Below the pieces are notes generated by a model. It did no database searches, was not told the origin of the DNA, and saw nothing but the letters and a program-made list of their open reading frames with translations. A program made the translations under genes and the position numbers. 64,000 nucleotides of DNA from Paraescarpia echinospica (Eukaryota > Annelida > Polychaeta > Sabellida > Siboglinidae), in NCBI GenBank assembly GCA_020002185.1, contig CM034532.1, positions 51,940,702-52,004,701 of the forward strand, read 5' to 3'. Each line of letters opens with the position of its first letter. Within the stretch, counting starts at the first letter, position 1. Below are positions 1 through 12,640 of the stretch, in pieces.

Positions 1-1260
1 GGCAACCTTGTGGACCAGGGAGCGGGGCGGGGTGTGACGGGGGTCATTGTGGAAATTGTTTTGTCAGGTAGGCAGCCCTGACTGTTGATGTTACACGAAA
101 TTGATGCCGTCCGTCAGAGAAACAAAAGTTACGATAAGTTGAAGTGTAAACATGTCGGTTTACCTATGTTATCGCCCGATATACAACTTCGTGCATCACC
201 GATGCCATTTGTCAGTTTTCCACTATTCAAATTATGTATGTTGTGTGATAATTAAACATGATTTACAAGTGCGGAAACTAGATTTTGTTTGACGATGTCG
301 CGTCATTTTTGAACAGGATTGCGATAATCAGCCTGCAGTGGAGCATTCAGGCTGAACGTATGGCGACTTTGCTAGATTTAGTTACGTCTGCGCAATTTTT
401 AGGGCATTGCCGTGGTGTGTCCCGTTCATAGAGTTACATCATTATATCTATGGTCCCGTTCGACGCGCGTTGTTTGGTCGCGTGTTGGGTGGTCCAAGGC
501 ATGGAGCTACGCGTCGCTTGCTAATTAAATTAATTAATGTCTTGACTGATTTATAGTTTAACAATTGAAACATTCACAGCAACATGAATACACAATGTTT
601 TAATTAATAACTGTAACTGATTACGGCCATTGCATGGCGACTTATTAAAAACAATATTTGTCAATCTAATATTTTGTTTTAGAAATTAAACAAAATCGAA
701 TGTAGTATTTCTAATATTCTTATATGATACTTGTACAACAACAAATCGAATGCTTTAAAATTCCAAATTCCAAGCTTCCATAGTCTATCACATTTTAATT
801 GTATATAAAAATTGGCATTCCACATTAAATATGTTTGCTAATTTCTTATAGTATTGTTAATAATTTTGAAAATTGTGGCAATTAAATGTGTTCTAATGAA
901 ACAACTTATATGTGCTATATTGTAAGTGGCATTAAAATTGTGGATCACATGCTTTGAAAAAAAATATACATACAAATTAGGAATTCTCATTCAATACATT
1001 CGATCGCGCGTCCGATCGCATGCCCGACTGTGCTTTGTAGCATGTCGGGAAAAATTTGGACTGGCAAAAATTTGATCCTGGTGAGGCCCTGCTTTGTAAG
1101 CAGCTTTACCCTCTAGGTGACAATCTGTGAAGTCGTGGTTAGGTGCCAGAAGGTGCTGCATAATACATGTACTGAAAGGTGCAGCCTTGGAGGAAGTGCA
1201 GTAGTCCCCCTCTAAGTGTTGGGCAACCACCCTTTCTGCAAAGGTCCTTTGACAGTAACA
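1..1260. other. Intergenic or first-intron DNA, no gene seen
   Basis: The first 500 bases are comparatively rich in CpG, and the rest is A+T-rich. A possible splice donor (TTTTGTCAG followed by GTAGGC) lies near position 68, but the reading frames before it resemble no protein I recognise. It could belong to an upstream non-coding exon, perhaps of TMEM38, whose first exon is missing here. No convincing coding region or RNA gene was found. Confidence 0.4.
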
Positions 1261-1261
1261 G

Positions 1262-1530
1262 TAATGTAGGGTGCAGTGGTCGAGCGGTTAGAGTGCATTC
1301 AGAGGAATCAGGGTTCAAATCCTGCTGATGGCCGGTGGTGGTTCAGTACTGGTTCAGCCACTGTGTCAAAACTCGGGCAATTTTGTTTGGAAGAAGAGAC
1401 GGTATAAGCCGTTGGTTCCTTCTATCTGGTGTCTATGTGAGGGGAAGTAAAAGATCCCACACAGGGACATGGAAAAAACCTGTCATGGGCTCACTGAGCT
1501 GAGATCGTATTCTCTAAACTTCCAAAAACA
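1262..1530 (+). repeat. tRNA-derived SINE, copy 1
   Basis: The head has tRNA-like internal promoter elements: an A-box-like GTGGTCGAGCGGTTAGAG, then a B box GGTTCAAATCC about 35 bases later. A non-tRNA body follows (GTATAAGCCGTTGGTTCC, GGGGAAGTAAAAGATCCCAC). Intact A and B boxes followed by an unrelated tail are typical of SINEs. It is unlikely to be a working tRNA gene because no acceptor stem closes. Confidence 0.6.
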
Positions 1531-2149
1531 GAGTAATCAACTTAATGATTGTGGACATTTAGAAGAAGAGGACATAATATACAAAATGCATTAATTTGTT
1601 TATATGGATGTATGCACCTGCAAACCCTCTCAGACATACAAAAACTTTTAATGTACACCATAGTCGAAAGCTAATTATTTGTAATGACCACGTTCATTAT
1701 GTCAGCATGGCTCAATGCAGGAAAAACACCATGGGAAATCAAGTTGCCTTGACAGCAGGTTTCAACCATCAAGTGGCCATTGTAGAGGGATAAAATGGCC
1801 TGAAAAAAGCTGATTGTTTTAATGATATTTAATGTGATGGAAATATGGTAATTTTCTGTGCTTAAAAAAGCTACATAAACCATCCACTGATCAATCAGGT
1901 TTATAACTTGAAATGATCATAATTTGATTGTTCATAGAAAGGGTAACAGCACTTGGTGAATTTAATAATAAATAGTTACTGTACTCCAGAATATCCTTCA
2001 TTTGTTCCAGTGGAAACTATTTTAGTTTTTTTGCAAGACTTGTCTATATTGCAATTATAATTTATGACATTGTAATATTAAAAAACTAACTACATAGCTG
2101 TTGAACTGTTTGAACAAGTAGACTTGTGTTGGAAATATAAAAAAGAATT
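1531..2149. other. A+T-rich spacer
   Basis: I see nothing recognisable here. Short open frames on both strands resemble no protein family. Confidence 0.4.
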
Positions 2150-2400
2150 GAAATGGTGTGAGACCGTTTGGCACAGTAGAATACTGACCAATTACTCCGG
2201 AGAATCAACGTTCAAGTCCATGCACCTACTGCCATTTCAAAACTAGGATAATAAATTATTGCTTTCATACCACTTTGCGTGGGTCTTTTAGGGAGACATT
2301 AAAACCTTGTTTATGCTAGGGGAAGTAAAACATCTCACCCACAAAGGGAAACAATGGTTGTGTGTATGCAGAACAAATGATCTCGATCTTAAAAACCCAT
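2150..2400 (+). repeat. tRNA-derived SINE, diverged copy 2
   Basis: This shares landmarks with the SINE at 1262: a degenerate A box, a B-box-like CGTTCAAGTCC, and the body segment GGGGAAGTAAAACATCTCACCCA. It ends just before the large satellite array. The match is diverged, so the copy looks old. Confidence 0.45.
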
Positions 2401-2439
2401 ACATTAAGACTGTGTTAGCTGGTGTCAAAACACTTGCTC

Positions 2440-5165
2440 TGACAATGGAATAAGTGCCATGAGTGCCTTGTCTGTGCGGATGCTGTGATAATGGGACAAG
2501 TGCCATGAGCACCTTGTCTGTGTGGATGCTGTGATAATGGAATAAGTGCCATGAGCACCTTGTCAGTCTGGATGCTGTGATAATTTAACAAGTGCCATGA
2601 GCACCTTGTCTGTGTGAATGCTGTGATAATGGAATAAGTGCCATGAGCACCTTGTCTGTATGGATGCTGTGATAATGGAACAAGTGCCATGAGCGCCTTG
2701 TCTGTGTGGATGCTGTGACAATGGAACAAGTGCCATGAGCACCTTGTCTGTCTGGATGCTGTGATAATGTAATAAGTGCCATGGGCACCTTGTCTGTGTG
2801 GATGCTGCGATAATGGAACAAGTGCCATGAGCACCTTGTCTGTGTGGATGCTGTGATAATGGAATAAGTACCGTGAGCACCTTGTCTGTCTGGATGCTGT
2901 GATAATGTAACAAGTGCCATGAGCACCTTGTCTGTGTGGATGCTGTGATAATGGAACAAGTGCCATGAGCACCTTGTCTGTCTGGATGCTGTGATAATAT
3001 AACAAGTGTCATGAGCACCTTATCTGTGTGGATGCTTTCATAATGGAATAAGTGCCATGAGCACCATGTCTGTGTGGATGCCGTGATAATGGAATAAGTG
3101 CCATGAGCACCTTGTCTGTGTGGATGTCGTGATAATGGAATAAGTGCCATGAGCCCCTTGTCTGTGTGGATGCTGTGATAATGGAACAAGTGCCATGAGC
3201 GCCTTGTCTGTGTGGATGCTGTGATAATGGAACAAGTGCCATCAGCGCCTTAACTGTGTGGATGCTGTCATAATGAAATAAGTGCCATGAGCACCTTGTC
3301 TGTGTGGATTCTGTGATAATGAAATAAGTGCCATGAGCACCTTGTCTGTATGGATGCTGTGATAACGGAACAAGTGCCATGAGCACCTTGTCTGTGTGGA
3401 TGCTGTGATAATGGAATAAGTGCCATGAGCACCTTGTCTGTGTGGATGCTGTGATAATGGAATAAGTCCCATGAGCACCTTGTCTGTGTGGATGCTGTGA
3501 TAATGGAAAAAGTGCCATGAGCATCTTGTCTGTGTGGATACTGTAATAACGGAACAAATGCCATGAGCATCTTGTCTGTGTGGATGCTGTGATAATGGAA
3601 CAAGTGCCATGAGCGCCTTGTCTGTGCGGATACTGTGATAATGGAATAAATGCCATGTGCACCTTGTCTGTATGGATGCTGTGATAATGTAACAAATGCC
3701 ATGAGCACCTTGTCTGTGTGGATGCTGTCATAATGTAACAAATGCCATGAGCACCTTGTCTGTGTGGATGCTGTGATAATGGAATAAGTGCCATGAGCGC
3801 CTTGTCTGTGTCGATGCTGTGATAATGGAACAAGTGCCATGAGCGCCTTGTCTGTGTGGATGCTGTGATAATGTCACAAGTGCCATGAGCGCCTTGTCTG
3901 TGTGGATGCTGTGATAATGGAACAACAAGTACCATGAGCGCCTTGTCTGTGTGGATGCTGTGATAATGGAACAAGTGCCATGAGCGCCTTCTCTGTGTGG
4001 ATGCTGTGATAATGTAACAAGTGACATAAGCGCCTTGTCTATGCGGATGTTGTGATAATGCAACAAGTGCCATGAGCGCCTTGTCTGTGTGGATGCTGTG
4101 ATAATGCAACAAGTGCCATGAGCGCCTTGTCTGTGTGGATGCTGTGATAATGGAATAAGTGCAATGAGCACCTTGTCTATGCGGATGCTGTGATAATGGA
4201 ATAAGTGCCATGAGCACCTTGTCTGTGTGGATGCTATGATAATGTAATAAGTGCCATGAGCGCCTTGTCTGTATGGCTGCTGTGATAATGGAATAAGTGC
4301 CATGAGCACCTTGTCTGTGTGGATGCTGTTATAATGGAACAAGTGCCATGAGCGCCTTGTCTATGCGGATGCTGTAATAATGGAATAAGTGCCATGAGCA
4401 CCTTGTCTTTGTGGATGCTGTGATAATGGAACAAGTGCCATGAGTGCCTTGTCTGTGTAGATGCTGTGATAATGGAACAAGTGCCATGAGCGCCTTATCT
4501 GTGTGGATGCTGTGATAATGTAACAAGTGCCATGAGCGCCTTGTCTGTGTGGATGTTGTGATAATGGAACAAGTGCCATGAGCGCCTTGTCTGTGTGGAT
4601 GCTGTAATAATGGAACAAGTGCCATGAGCACCTTGTCTGTGTGGATGCTATGATAATGTAATAAGTGCCATGAGCGCCTTGTCTGTATGGCTGCTGTGAT
4701 AATGGAATAAGTGCCATGAGCACCTTGTCTGTGTGGATGCTGTTATAATGGAACAAGTGCCATGAGCGCCTTGTCTATGCGGATGCTATAATAATGGAAT
4801 AAGTGCCATGAGCACCTTGTCTTTGTGAATGCTGTGATAATGGAACAAGTGCCATGAGTGCCTTGTCTGTGTAGATGCTGTGATAATGGAACAAGTGCCA
4901 TGAGCGCCTTATCTGTGTGGATGCTGTGATAATGTAACAAGTGCCATGAGCGCCTTGTCTGTGTGGATGTTGTGATAATGGAACAAGTGCCATGAGCGCC
5001 TTGTCTGTGTGGATGCTGTAATAATGGAACAAGTGCCATGAGCACCTTGTCTGTGTGGATGCTGTGATAATGGAACAAGTGCCATGAGCGCCTTGTCTGT
5101 GTGGATGCTGTGATAATGGAACAAGTGCCATGAGCGCCTTGTCTGTGTGGATGCTGTGATAATGG
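2440..5165 (+). repeat. 46-bp satellite array, left block
   Basis: About 59 head-to-tail units of 46 bp; landmarks are GTGCCATGAGCACC, TTGTCTGTGTGGATGCTG and TGATAATGGAACAA. Units differ by point changes such as GCACC or GCGCC, and GGAATAAG or GGAACAAG. A 9-unit block is duplicated exactly 414 bp apart (compare 4328 and 4742), which shows higher-order expansion. Because 46 is not a multiple of 3 and the - strand of the unit has no stop, all three - frames stay open for hundreds of codons; these are repeat artefacts. Confidence 0.97.
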
Positions 5166-5629
5166 AACAGGGGTAAGACCACATTTAAATTTTACATAGG
5201 CGGCCATTATATAACGTTTCCTTCATTTCCTGCTAAATTTGACAAACAATTTTCTTGAAAATTTCACAGCATATTTAACCTCCATTGACACAGTGCTATG
5301 GAAAACTCGTAAAATTCTCATACCTCAGTTTTCAGAAAAATCCACCCAAACCTGACACCCCTCAATTTCGCCCCAATCTGGTGACGGATTTTGAAATATT
5401 GGTGCGTTCTGCAAAATAGCCACTGTGCGAATACGCGAGCGACTAGCGTATGTTTATTGCTACCTCGTGAAAGATCTAATGTAGTAGTACATTTAGTATT
5501 CACTGGACTGACATGTGCCATGCCAAAGTGCTCGAACAAAATTCACACATGCCACCAAAACGGTATTTTCAAGGGCACTCTTTCGGTGGGTAATGGCGGA
5601 CGAATCCTTAATGTGGTCTTACCCCAACA
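5166..5629. mobile_element. 456-bp MITE inserted in the satellite
   Basis: The element occupies 5170-5625 and has 16-bp perfect terminal inverted repeats, GGGGTAAGACCACATT at the left and its reverse complement at the right. Satellite sequence AACA is duplicated on both sides (5166-5169 and 5626-5629). Removing the element and one AACA restores a normal unit GGAACAAGTGCC. It has no transposase, so it is non-autonomous. The 4-bp target duplication does not by itself fix the superfamily. Confidence 0.9.
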
Positions 5630-8600
5630 AGTGCCATGAGCGCCTTGTCTGTGTGGATGCTGTGATAATGGAACAAGTGCCATGAGCGCCTTGTCTGTGT
5701 GGATGCTGTGATAATGTAACAAGTGCCATGAGCGCCTTGTCAGTGTGGATGCTGTGATAATGGAACAAGTGCCATGAGTGCCTTGTCTGTATGGATGCTG
5801 TGATAATGGAACAAGTGCCATGAGTGCCTTGTCTGTGTGGATGCTGTGATAATGGAACAAGTGCCATGAGTGCCTTGTCTGTGTGGATGCTGTGATAATG
5901 GAACAAGTGCCATGAGTGCCTTGTCTGTGTGGATGCTGTGATAATGGAACAAGTGCCATGAGCGCCTTGTCTGTGTGGATGCTGTGATAATGTAACAAGT
6001 GCCATGAGCGCCCTGTCTGTGTGGATGCTGTGATAATGGAACAAGTGCCATGAGTGCCTTGTCTGTATGGATGCTGTGATAATGGAACAAGTGCCATGAG
6101 TGCCTTGTCTGTGTGGATGCTGTGATAATGGAACAAGTGCCATGAGCGCCTTGTCTGTGTGGATGCTGTGATAATGGAACAAGTGCCATGAGCGCCTTGT
6201 CTGTGTGGATGCTGTGATAATGAAATAAGTGCCATGAGCACCTTGTCTGTGTGGATGCTGTGATAATGAAATAAGTGCCATGAGCACCTTATCTCTATGG
6301 ATGCTGTGATAACGGAACAAGTGCCATGAGCGCCTTGTCTGTGTGGATGCTGTGATAATGGAACAACAAGTGCCATGAGCGCCTTGTCTGTGTGGATGCT
6401 GTGATAATGGAACAAGTGCCATGAGCGCCTTCTCTGTGTGGATGTTGTGATAATGTAACAAGTGACATAAGCGCCTTGTCTATGCGGATGTTGTGATAAT
6501 GCAACAAGTGCCATGAGCACCTTGTCTGTGTGGATGCTGTAATAATGGAACAAGTGCCATGAGTGCCTTGTCTGTGTGGATGCTGTGATAATGGAACAAG
6601 TGCCATGAGCACCTTGTCTGTGTGGATGCTGTGATAATGGAACAAGTGCCATGAGCACCTTGTCTGTGTGGATGCTGTGATAATGGAACAAAGTGCCATG
6701 AGCACCTTGTCTGTATGGATGCTGTGATAACGGAACAAGTGCCATGAGCACCTTGTCTGTGTGGATGCTGTGATAATGGAACAAAGTGCCATGAGCACCT
6801 TGTCTGTGTGGATGCTGTGATAACGGAACAAGTGCCATGAGCACCTTGTCTGTGTGGATGCTGTGAAATGGAACAAGTGCCATGAGCACCTTGTCTGTGT
6901 GGATGCTGTGATAATGGAACAAAGTGCCATGAGCACCTTGTCTGTATGGATGCTGTGATAACGGAACAAGTGCCATGAGCACCTTGTCTGTGTGGATGCT
7001 GTGATAATGGAACAAGTGCCATGAGCACCTTGTCTGTGTGGATGCTGTGATAATGGAACAAGTACCATGAGCGCCTTGTCTGTGTGGATGCTGTGATAAT
7101 GGAACAAGTGCCATGAGCGCCTTGTCTGTGTGGATGCTGTGATAATGAAATAAGTGCCATGAGCACCTTGTCTGTGTGGATGCTGTGATAATGAAATAAG
7201 TGCCATGAGCACCTTATCTGTATGGATGCTGTGATAACGGAACAAGTGCCATGAGCACCTTGTCTGTGTGGATGCTGTGATAATGGAACAAAGTGCCATG
7301 AGCGCCTTGTCTGTGTGGATGCTGTGATAATGGAACAAAGTGCCATGAGCACCTTGTCTATGTGGATGCTGTGATAACGGAACAAGTGCCATGAGCACCT
7401 TGTCTGTGTGGATGCTGTGATAATGGAACAAAGTGCCATGAGCACCTTGTCTATGTGGATGCTGTGATAACGGAACAAGTGCCATGAGCACCTTGTCTGT
7501 GTGGATGCTGTTATAATGGAACAAGTGCCATGAGCGCCTTGTCTGTGTGGATGCTGTGATAATGGAACAAGTGCCATGAGCGCCTTGTCTGTGTGGATGC
7601 TGTGATAATGGAATAAGTGCCATGAGCACCTTGTCTGTGTGGATGCTGTGATAATGGAACAAGTGCCATGAGCGCCTTGTCTGTATGGATGCTGTGATAA
7701 TGGAACAAGTGCCATGAGCGCCTTGTCTGTGTGGATGCTGTGATAATGAAATAAGTGCCATGAGCATCTTGTCTGTGTGGATGCTGTGATAATGAAATAA
7801 GTGCCATGAGCACCTTGTCTGTATGGATGCTGTGATAACGGAACAATTGCCATGAGCACCTTGTCTGTGTGGATGCTGTGATAATGGAACAGAGTGCCAT
7901 GAGCACCTTGTCTGTGTGGATGCTGTGATAACGGAACAAGTGCCATGAGCACCTTGTCTGTGTGGATGCTGTGATAATGGAACAAGTGCCATGAGCACCT
8001 TGTCTGTGTGGATGCTGTGATAACGGAACAAGTGCCATGAGCACCTTGTCTGTGTGGATGCTGTGATAATGGAACAAGTGCCATGAGCACCTTGTCTGTG
8101 TGGATACTGTGATAATGGAACAAAGTGCCATGAGCACCTTGTCTGTATGGATGCTGTGATAACGGAACAAGTGCCATGAGCACCTTGTCTGTGTGGATGC
8201 TGTGATAATGGAACAAGTGCCATGAGCACCTTGTCTGTGTGGATACTGTGATAATGGAACAAAGTGCCATGAGCACCTTGTCTGTATGGATGCTGTGATA
8301 ACGGAACAAGTGCCATGAGCACCTTGTCTGTGTGGATGCTGTGATAATGGAACAAAGTGCCATGAGCACCTTGTCTATGTGGATGCTGTGATAACGGAAC
8401 AAGTGCCATGAGCACCTTGTCTGTGTGGATGCTGTGATAATGGAACAAAGTGCCATGAGCACCTTGTCTGTATGGATGCTGTGATAACGGAACAAGTGCC
8501 ATGAGCACCTTGTCTGTGTGGATGCTGTGATAATGGAACAAGTGCCATGAGCACCTTGTCTGTGTGGATGCTGTGATAATGGAACAAGTACCATGAGCGC

Positions 8601-9081
8601 CTTGTCTGTGTGGATGCTGTGATAATGGAACAAGTGCCATGAGCGCCTTGTCTGTGTGGATGCTGTGATAATGAAATAAGTGCCATGAGCACCTTGTCTG
8701 TGTGGATGCTGTGATAATGAAATAAGTGCCATGAGCACCTTATCTGTATGGATGCTGTGATAACGGAACAAGTGCCATGAGCACCTTGTCTGTGTGGATG
8801 CTGTGATAATGGAACAAAGTGCCATGAGTGCCTTGTCTGTGTGGATGCTGTGATAATGGAACAAAGTGCCATGAGCACCTTGTCTATGTGGATGCTGTGA
8901 TAACGGAACAAGTGCCATGAGCACCTTGTCTGTGTGGATGCTGTGATAATGGAACAAAGTGCCATGAGCACCTTGTCTATGTGGATGCTGTGATAACGGA
9001 ACAAGTGCCATGAGCACCTTGTCTGTGTGGATGCTGTGATAATAGAACAAGTGCCATAAGCGCCTTTTCTATGCGGATGCT
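5626..9081 (+). repeat. 46-bp satellite array, right block
   Basis: This continues the same 46-bp satellite for about 75 units. Between 6640 and 9050 many neighbouring units alternate between a 46-bp form (TAACGGAACAAGTGCC) and a 47-bp form (TAATGGAACAAAGTGCC), giving a local dimer of about 93 bp. The variant pair GTGACATAAGCGCC and TCTATGCGGATGTTGTG occurs near 4020 and again near 6458, so long segments of the array were copied. The array decays at 9060-9081. Confidence 0.97.
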
Positions 9082-10390
9082 GGCACTATGTAGACCACAC
9101 ATTATAAAATGTACTAAATGTACCAGACCACAGTGGGTGTACTCTGCAGAGATGTTGCAGTGCACCAAGTGGCTACTGGCTCCCCACTGACATAGAAAAG
9201 AAAAACAGCTGCATGACATCTGAGTAGTTGGAATACATCATGTGGACTCAGATCACACACATGCTACTCAGTTTGCTCAAGTGAATCAATGTTGCCCTAA
9301 TTCTTCTTGCAGGTGCAACTACATCACATAGACCAGTGTAGAGTTTGAGCAGGGGTAATAGTACTTTAGTTAACAGTGTAATAAGTACCATTTGAAGATT
9401 TTATTAGTTACCATTCGATTAGTTAATTACCAGTTCCTCAAAGCCAGACACAGCAGGTAGATAGGATTATTTTTTAATTTATGCAAATTGTGCATTTTTT
9501 CCATAGTATGGAATGGATTGTACTGAGTAAAAAGTGTATGGAACTTTTTTATGGTAACAAATAAAATGGTTGCCATTGACAAATTTGGAAACACTGCCAT
9601 TCTTTTTTGAGCAAATATATAATTATAATTCTTGCAAATCCATGTTCTGTATACATTCTATTCTGAAATGATCAGAGCATTTTTTATTGTTTTGTTTTTA
9701 TTTTAAAATAATTATTTTGTAAAGTACAAAAAAGTGGTTTTAACCAACAAATATGCTCATATCTTTCAAACTATTGATGATTATTTTAAAGAAATGTCTG
9801 ATCATTTCACAGAATAGAGTCTGCTGAATGCTGAAAACCTTATTTGTATTCATCAATTACTCCCAGAGATATCCCGTTTCCAAATTCAGAAATTTAAGAA
9901 AAAGATCATCAAAGATTGCATAATGGATTTGATTACTTGATATCAACATGCTTGATCCATGACTAAAACTCATTTAGAGGTATTTAATTGTCATAGAAGT
10001 TAACCCTTTATTGATAGTATGCATACAAATCCATATCAACATGCATTCCTAAAAGATATATTGATATGCTTTATGACTATTTTTATGTTTCTTAGAAGAA
10101 ACCACTAAGTAACAAGTGGGTAGATAAGGGATATAATATTAGGGTGGGGTGGCGTACACAGTATTTCACATATCCCTTGTTCAATTCGGCCAACTTACTT
10201 ACTTAAAGGAAATAAAAACAAGGCATTAGCTAAAATCCGTTTTCCATGTGTACAGAAAGTTTAATATTGCTTGTAACATTCGAGAACATTAAAAAAATAC
10301 AGAAAAATACATTTGTAGCATAAATTCGATTTTAAACCCGTCTGTGTAGCGATTCCCGCGGAAAATAAAAATTTAATGAGCTAGGCGATC
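9082..10390. other. A+T-rich spacer with a weak inverted repeat
   Basis: No gene is seen. Two diverged arms, about 9575-9690 and 9795-9910, are inverted copies: ATTTGGAAAC and TCTATTCTGAAATGATCAGA on the left match the reverse complement of the right arm. This suggests an old foldback or MITE remnant. The remainder is featureless. Confidence 0.4.
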
Positions 10391-10394
10391 ACGT

Positions 10395-11930
10395 GGTATC
10401 TTAACGTCACACATGACTCACACTCGCAGCAGGCCGACCCTTTCTATGCATTCAGAGCATGTTTACATGGATAATGTTGGGGTCGAAACGAGCGTCAGAA
10501 TGAGTTGTTATGCAATAATCCGATGTAATACAAACACTAGTCATCATAGAGGAACAAGCAGTTATCTTACGGTTCCACATGAATTAAATTTTATTCAAAA
10601 CAATGAATGCGAATGAGCCTACAACTTGTAGTACAAGTCGACTAGGTTTCGCCGAGCTTGGGCTCGTTTTCAGAATAATTATATCGAATGCAACCAACGG
10701 GAGATAATGTACACCAATATACATACATAGCAAACATATATCGTATACAGCTACAGAAAGTAACGTGTAAAATCTCATAATATCACTAGAATATCGATGT
10801 ATGAAGGAGGAGTTGTACAATTTATCATAACAACTGAAATCAGTCAGCGAATTTCTGCCGGCCTTGATAAACGCGTTGGTTCCTTGTCAGTTACTTTACA
10901 ATCGGGCGACGCCGGTTCAATCCTGACAGCATGCAAACAATTGATTTTCTTTACACTTTTTTTGTTTATGTTTTCACGAAGTAATATAAACCAAATCATT
11001 TAGTATACTATGATGCACTGTTTGTAAATATTTTTTTATTTTTTTAGTAATTATTTATTCACCACAAAAATGAAAATATGGTCATTATATATAACGATGT
11101 TTCTAAATTATATTTATCCAGACAGATCACAATCTTTTTCACATATATAATTACAATATATTACTGAACAATATATTTACAATTAATAAATGATATATCC
11201 ATTACATTATATTTGTTTGGATAAATAAAATTTAGAAACATCGTTATATAATGACCATATTTTCATTTTTGTGGCGAATAAATAATTACTACAAAAATAA
11301 AAAATTATTTATAAACTAACTGATTTGGTTTATATTACTTCGTGAAAACATAAACAAAAAAAGTGTAAAGAAAATCAATAGTTTGCATGCTGTCAGGATT
11401 GAACCGGCGTCGCACGATTGTAAAATAAACGACAAGTAACCAACGAGTCTACCCACTGAGCTATCGGGACCAGCGGAAACTCTCTCACTGATTTAAGTTG
11501 TTATGGTAAATTGTACAACTCCTTCATATATCGATATTCTAGTGATATTATGAGATTATACATGTTACTTTATGTAGCTGGATACAATATATGTTTGCTA
11601 TGTATGTTTATTGGTGTAGATTATCTCCCGTTGGTTGCATTCGATATAATTATTCTGAAAACGAGCCCAAGCTCGGCAAAACCTAGTCGACTTGTAGGCC
11701 CATTCGCATACGTTGTTTTGAATAAAATCGGATTCATGTGGAACCGTAAGATAACTGCTTGTTCCTCTATGATGACTAGTGTTTGTATTACATCGGAAAA
11801 TTGCACAATAACTCATTCTGACGCTCGTTTCGACCCAAAAACTATACTTGTAAACATGCTCTGAATGCATGGAAAGGGTCGGCCTGATGCGAGTTTGAGT
11901 CATAAGTGACGTCACATCTCGGCATCCCGA
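10395..11930. mobile_element. Foldback element with arms of about 730 bp
   Basis: The left arm (about 10395-11125) and right arm (about 11213-11930) are inverted copies at roughly 85-90 percent identity by eye. Landmarks include CAGGCCGACCCTTTC, GGAACAAGCAGTTATCTTACGG, ATCACTAGAATATCGAT and CATCGTTATATAATGACC. The central spacer is about 90 bp. No transposase frame is present. Conceptual peptides on opposite strands of the two arms are similar only because of the inversion. The outer ends and target duplication were not resolved. Confidence 0.85.
11391..11471 (-). repeat. tRNA-like segment inside the foldback right arm
   Basis: On the - strand there is GGTCCCG, an A box TAGCTCAGTGGGTAGA and a B box GGTTCAATCC with tRNA-like spacing. 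The 3' end does not pair with the 5' end as an acceptor stem, so this looks like a tRNA-derived SINE head rather than a tRNA gene. The matching place in the left arm (about 10860-10945, + strand) keeps the B box but has lost most of the A box. Confidence 0.6.
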
Positions 11931-11939
11931 AAAGCGCGC

Positions 11940-12240
11940 CAAAAATATGCATATTCGAACATAAAATGTGGAATTTCTAATTCATTGAATTTTTTATTTT
12001 TTTTTGCTTGGACATGGAAATAGATTGCAGGATGTAATATAACATGAATTCAAGCAATAGATGTTTTTATTCCCTTTAATCCTCTTCGTGTGGGTTCACA
12101 CATAAGACCAATGACTAAAAGGAAATTAGTTCTACTCGAGTTCTCAAGTGGGGGTGCAGTTGAAGGTTTTTTTGGGGAGTCTTAAAGGAGTGCACCCAGT
12201 GCCATTGGCGGTCCCAATGGGTGCATATGAAGTGTTTTGT
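11940..12240. other. Spacer between repeats
   Basis: No gene is seen. The segment contains GTGCACCCAGTGCCATTGGCGG and flanks a dispersed repeat; its own identity is unknown. Confidence 0.3.
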
Positions 12241-12249
12241 GAACCTCGT

Positions 12250-12640
12250 AGGAGGTGAAGTTGGTTTTTATTAGTCCTTTGGGCTAAAGGTCCAACAGAC
12301 TTATACCATCACTCTGCTTGCGCCGTTAGCTGCCATACCTCTGAAACCGTTCAGCAACTTTTTCACTAATTTTGCGTAGACATATCTTAGGGTACTGCCA
12401 CTATGCACGATAAATCTGTATTTGATTGAATCATTCTAAGGACCCCCCAGGGCCCTGAAACTGGTACGTTTTCACATTTTGTCTATTTTTTTCAAAACCT
12501 CTTCAGTAACCTTTTCTCTGATTTTGCATAGACATTTCATGTGGTAGTGCTACTATACACAAGACATCTGTATTTGATTGAATTCTAAGGGCACCTCGGG
12601 ACCTCCAAAAATGCAAAATGTTCCTACTATTTCCCAACTG
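12250..12640 (-). repeat. Dispersed repeat, inverted copy of 46470-46860
   Basis: In reverse complement this matches the interior of the 3.8-kb element at 44352-48185. Shared landmarks are GCAGCTAACGGCG, CAGAGTGATGG, ATGATTCAATCAAATACAGA (seen as its complement, twice in each copy) and AAGATA/TGTCTATGCAAAAT. A second collinear match lies at 13890-13945 against 45410-45470. This is probably a decayed relative of that element in the opposite orientation. Confidence 0.8.

Noticed and set aside
1262..1340. Functional tRNA gene
   Set aside because: A and B boxes are present but there is no closing acceptor stem, and a SINE-like body follows.
2440..5165. CRISPR-like regularly spaced repeats
   Set aside because: Units are contiguous with no unique spacers, and the genome is eukaryotic; this is satellite DNA.
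5391..5639. 82-codon + frame in the MITE, possible zinc-finger remnant (MPKCSNKIHTCHQNG)
   Set aside because: It runs through the terminal repeat into the satellite, cysteine spacing fits no known finger, and the element is too short to be coding.
6480..9050. Open frames of up to 856 codons on the - strand in the satellite
   Set aside because: They are perfect products of a 46-bp stop-free repeat read through all three frames, with no start context, domain or non-repeat sequence.
10413..11942. Similar short proteins on opposite strands suggesting a duplicated gene
   Set aside because: The similarity is fully explained by the inverted arms of the foldback, which are non-coding.
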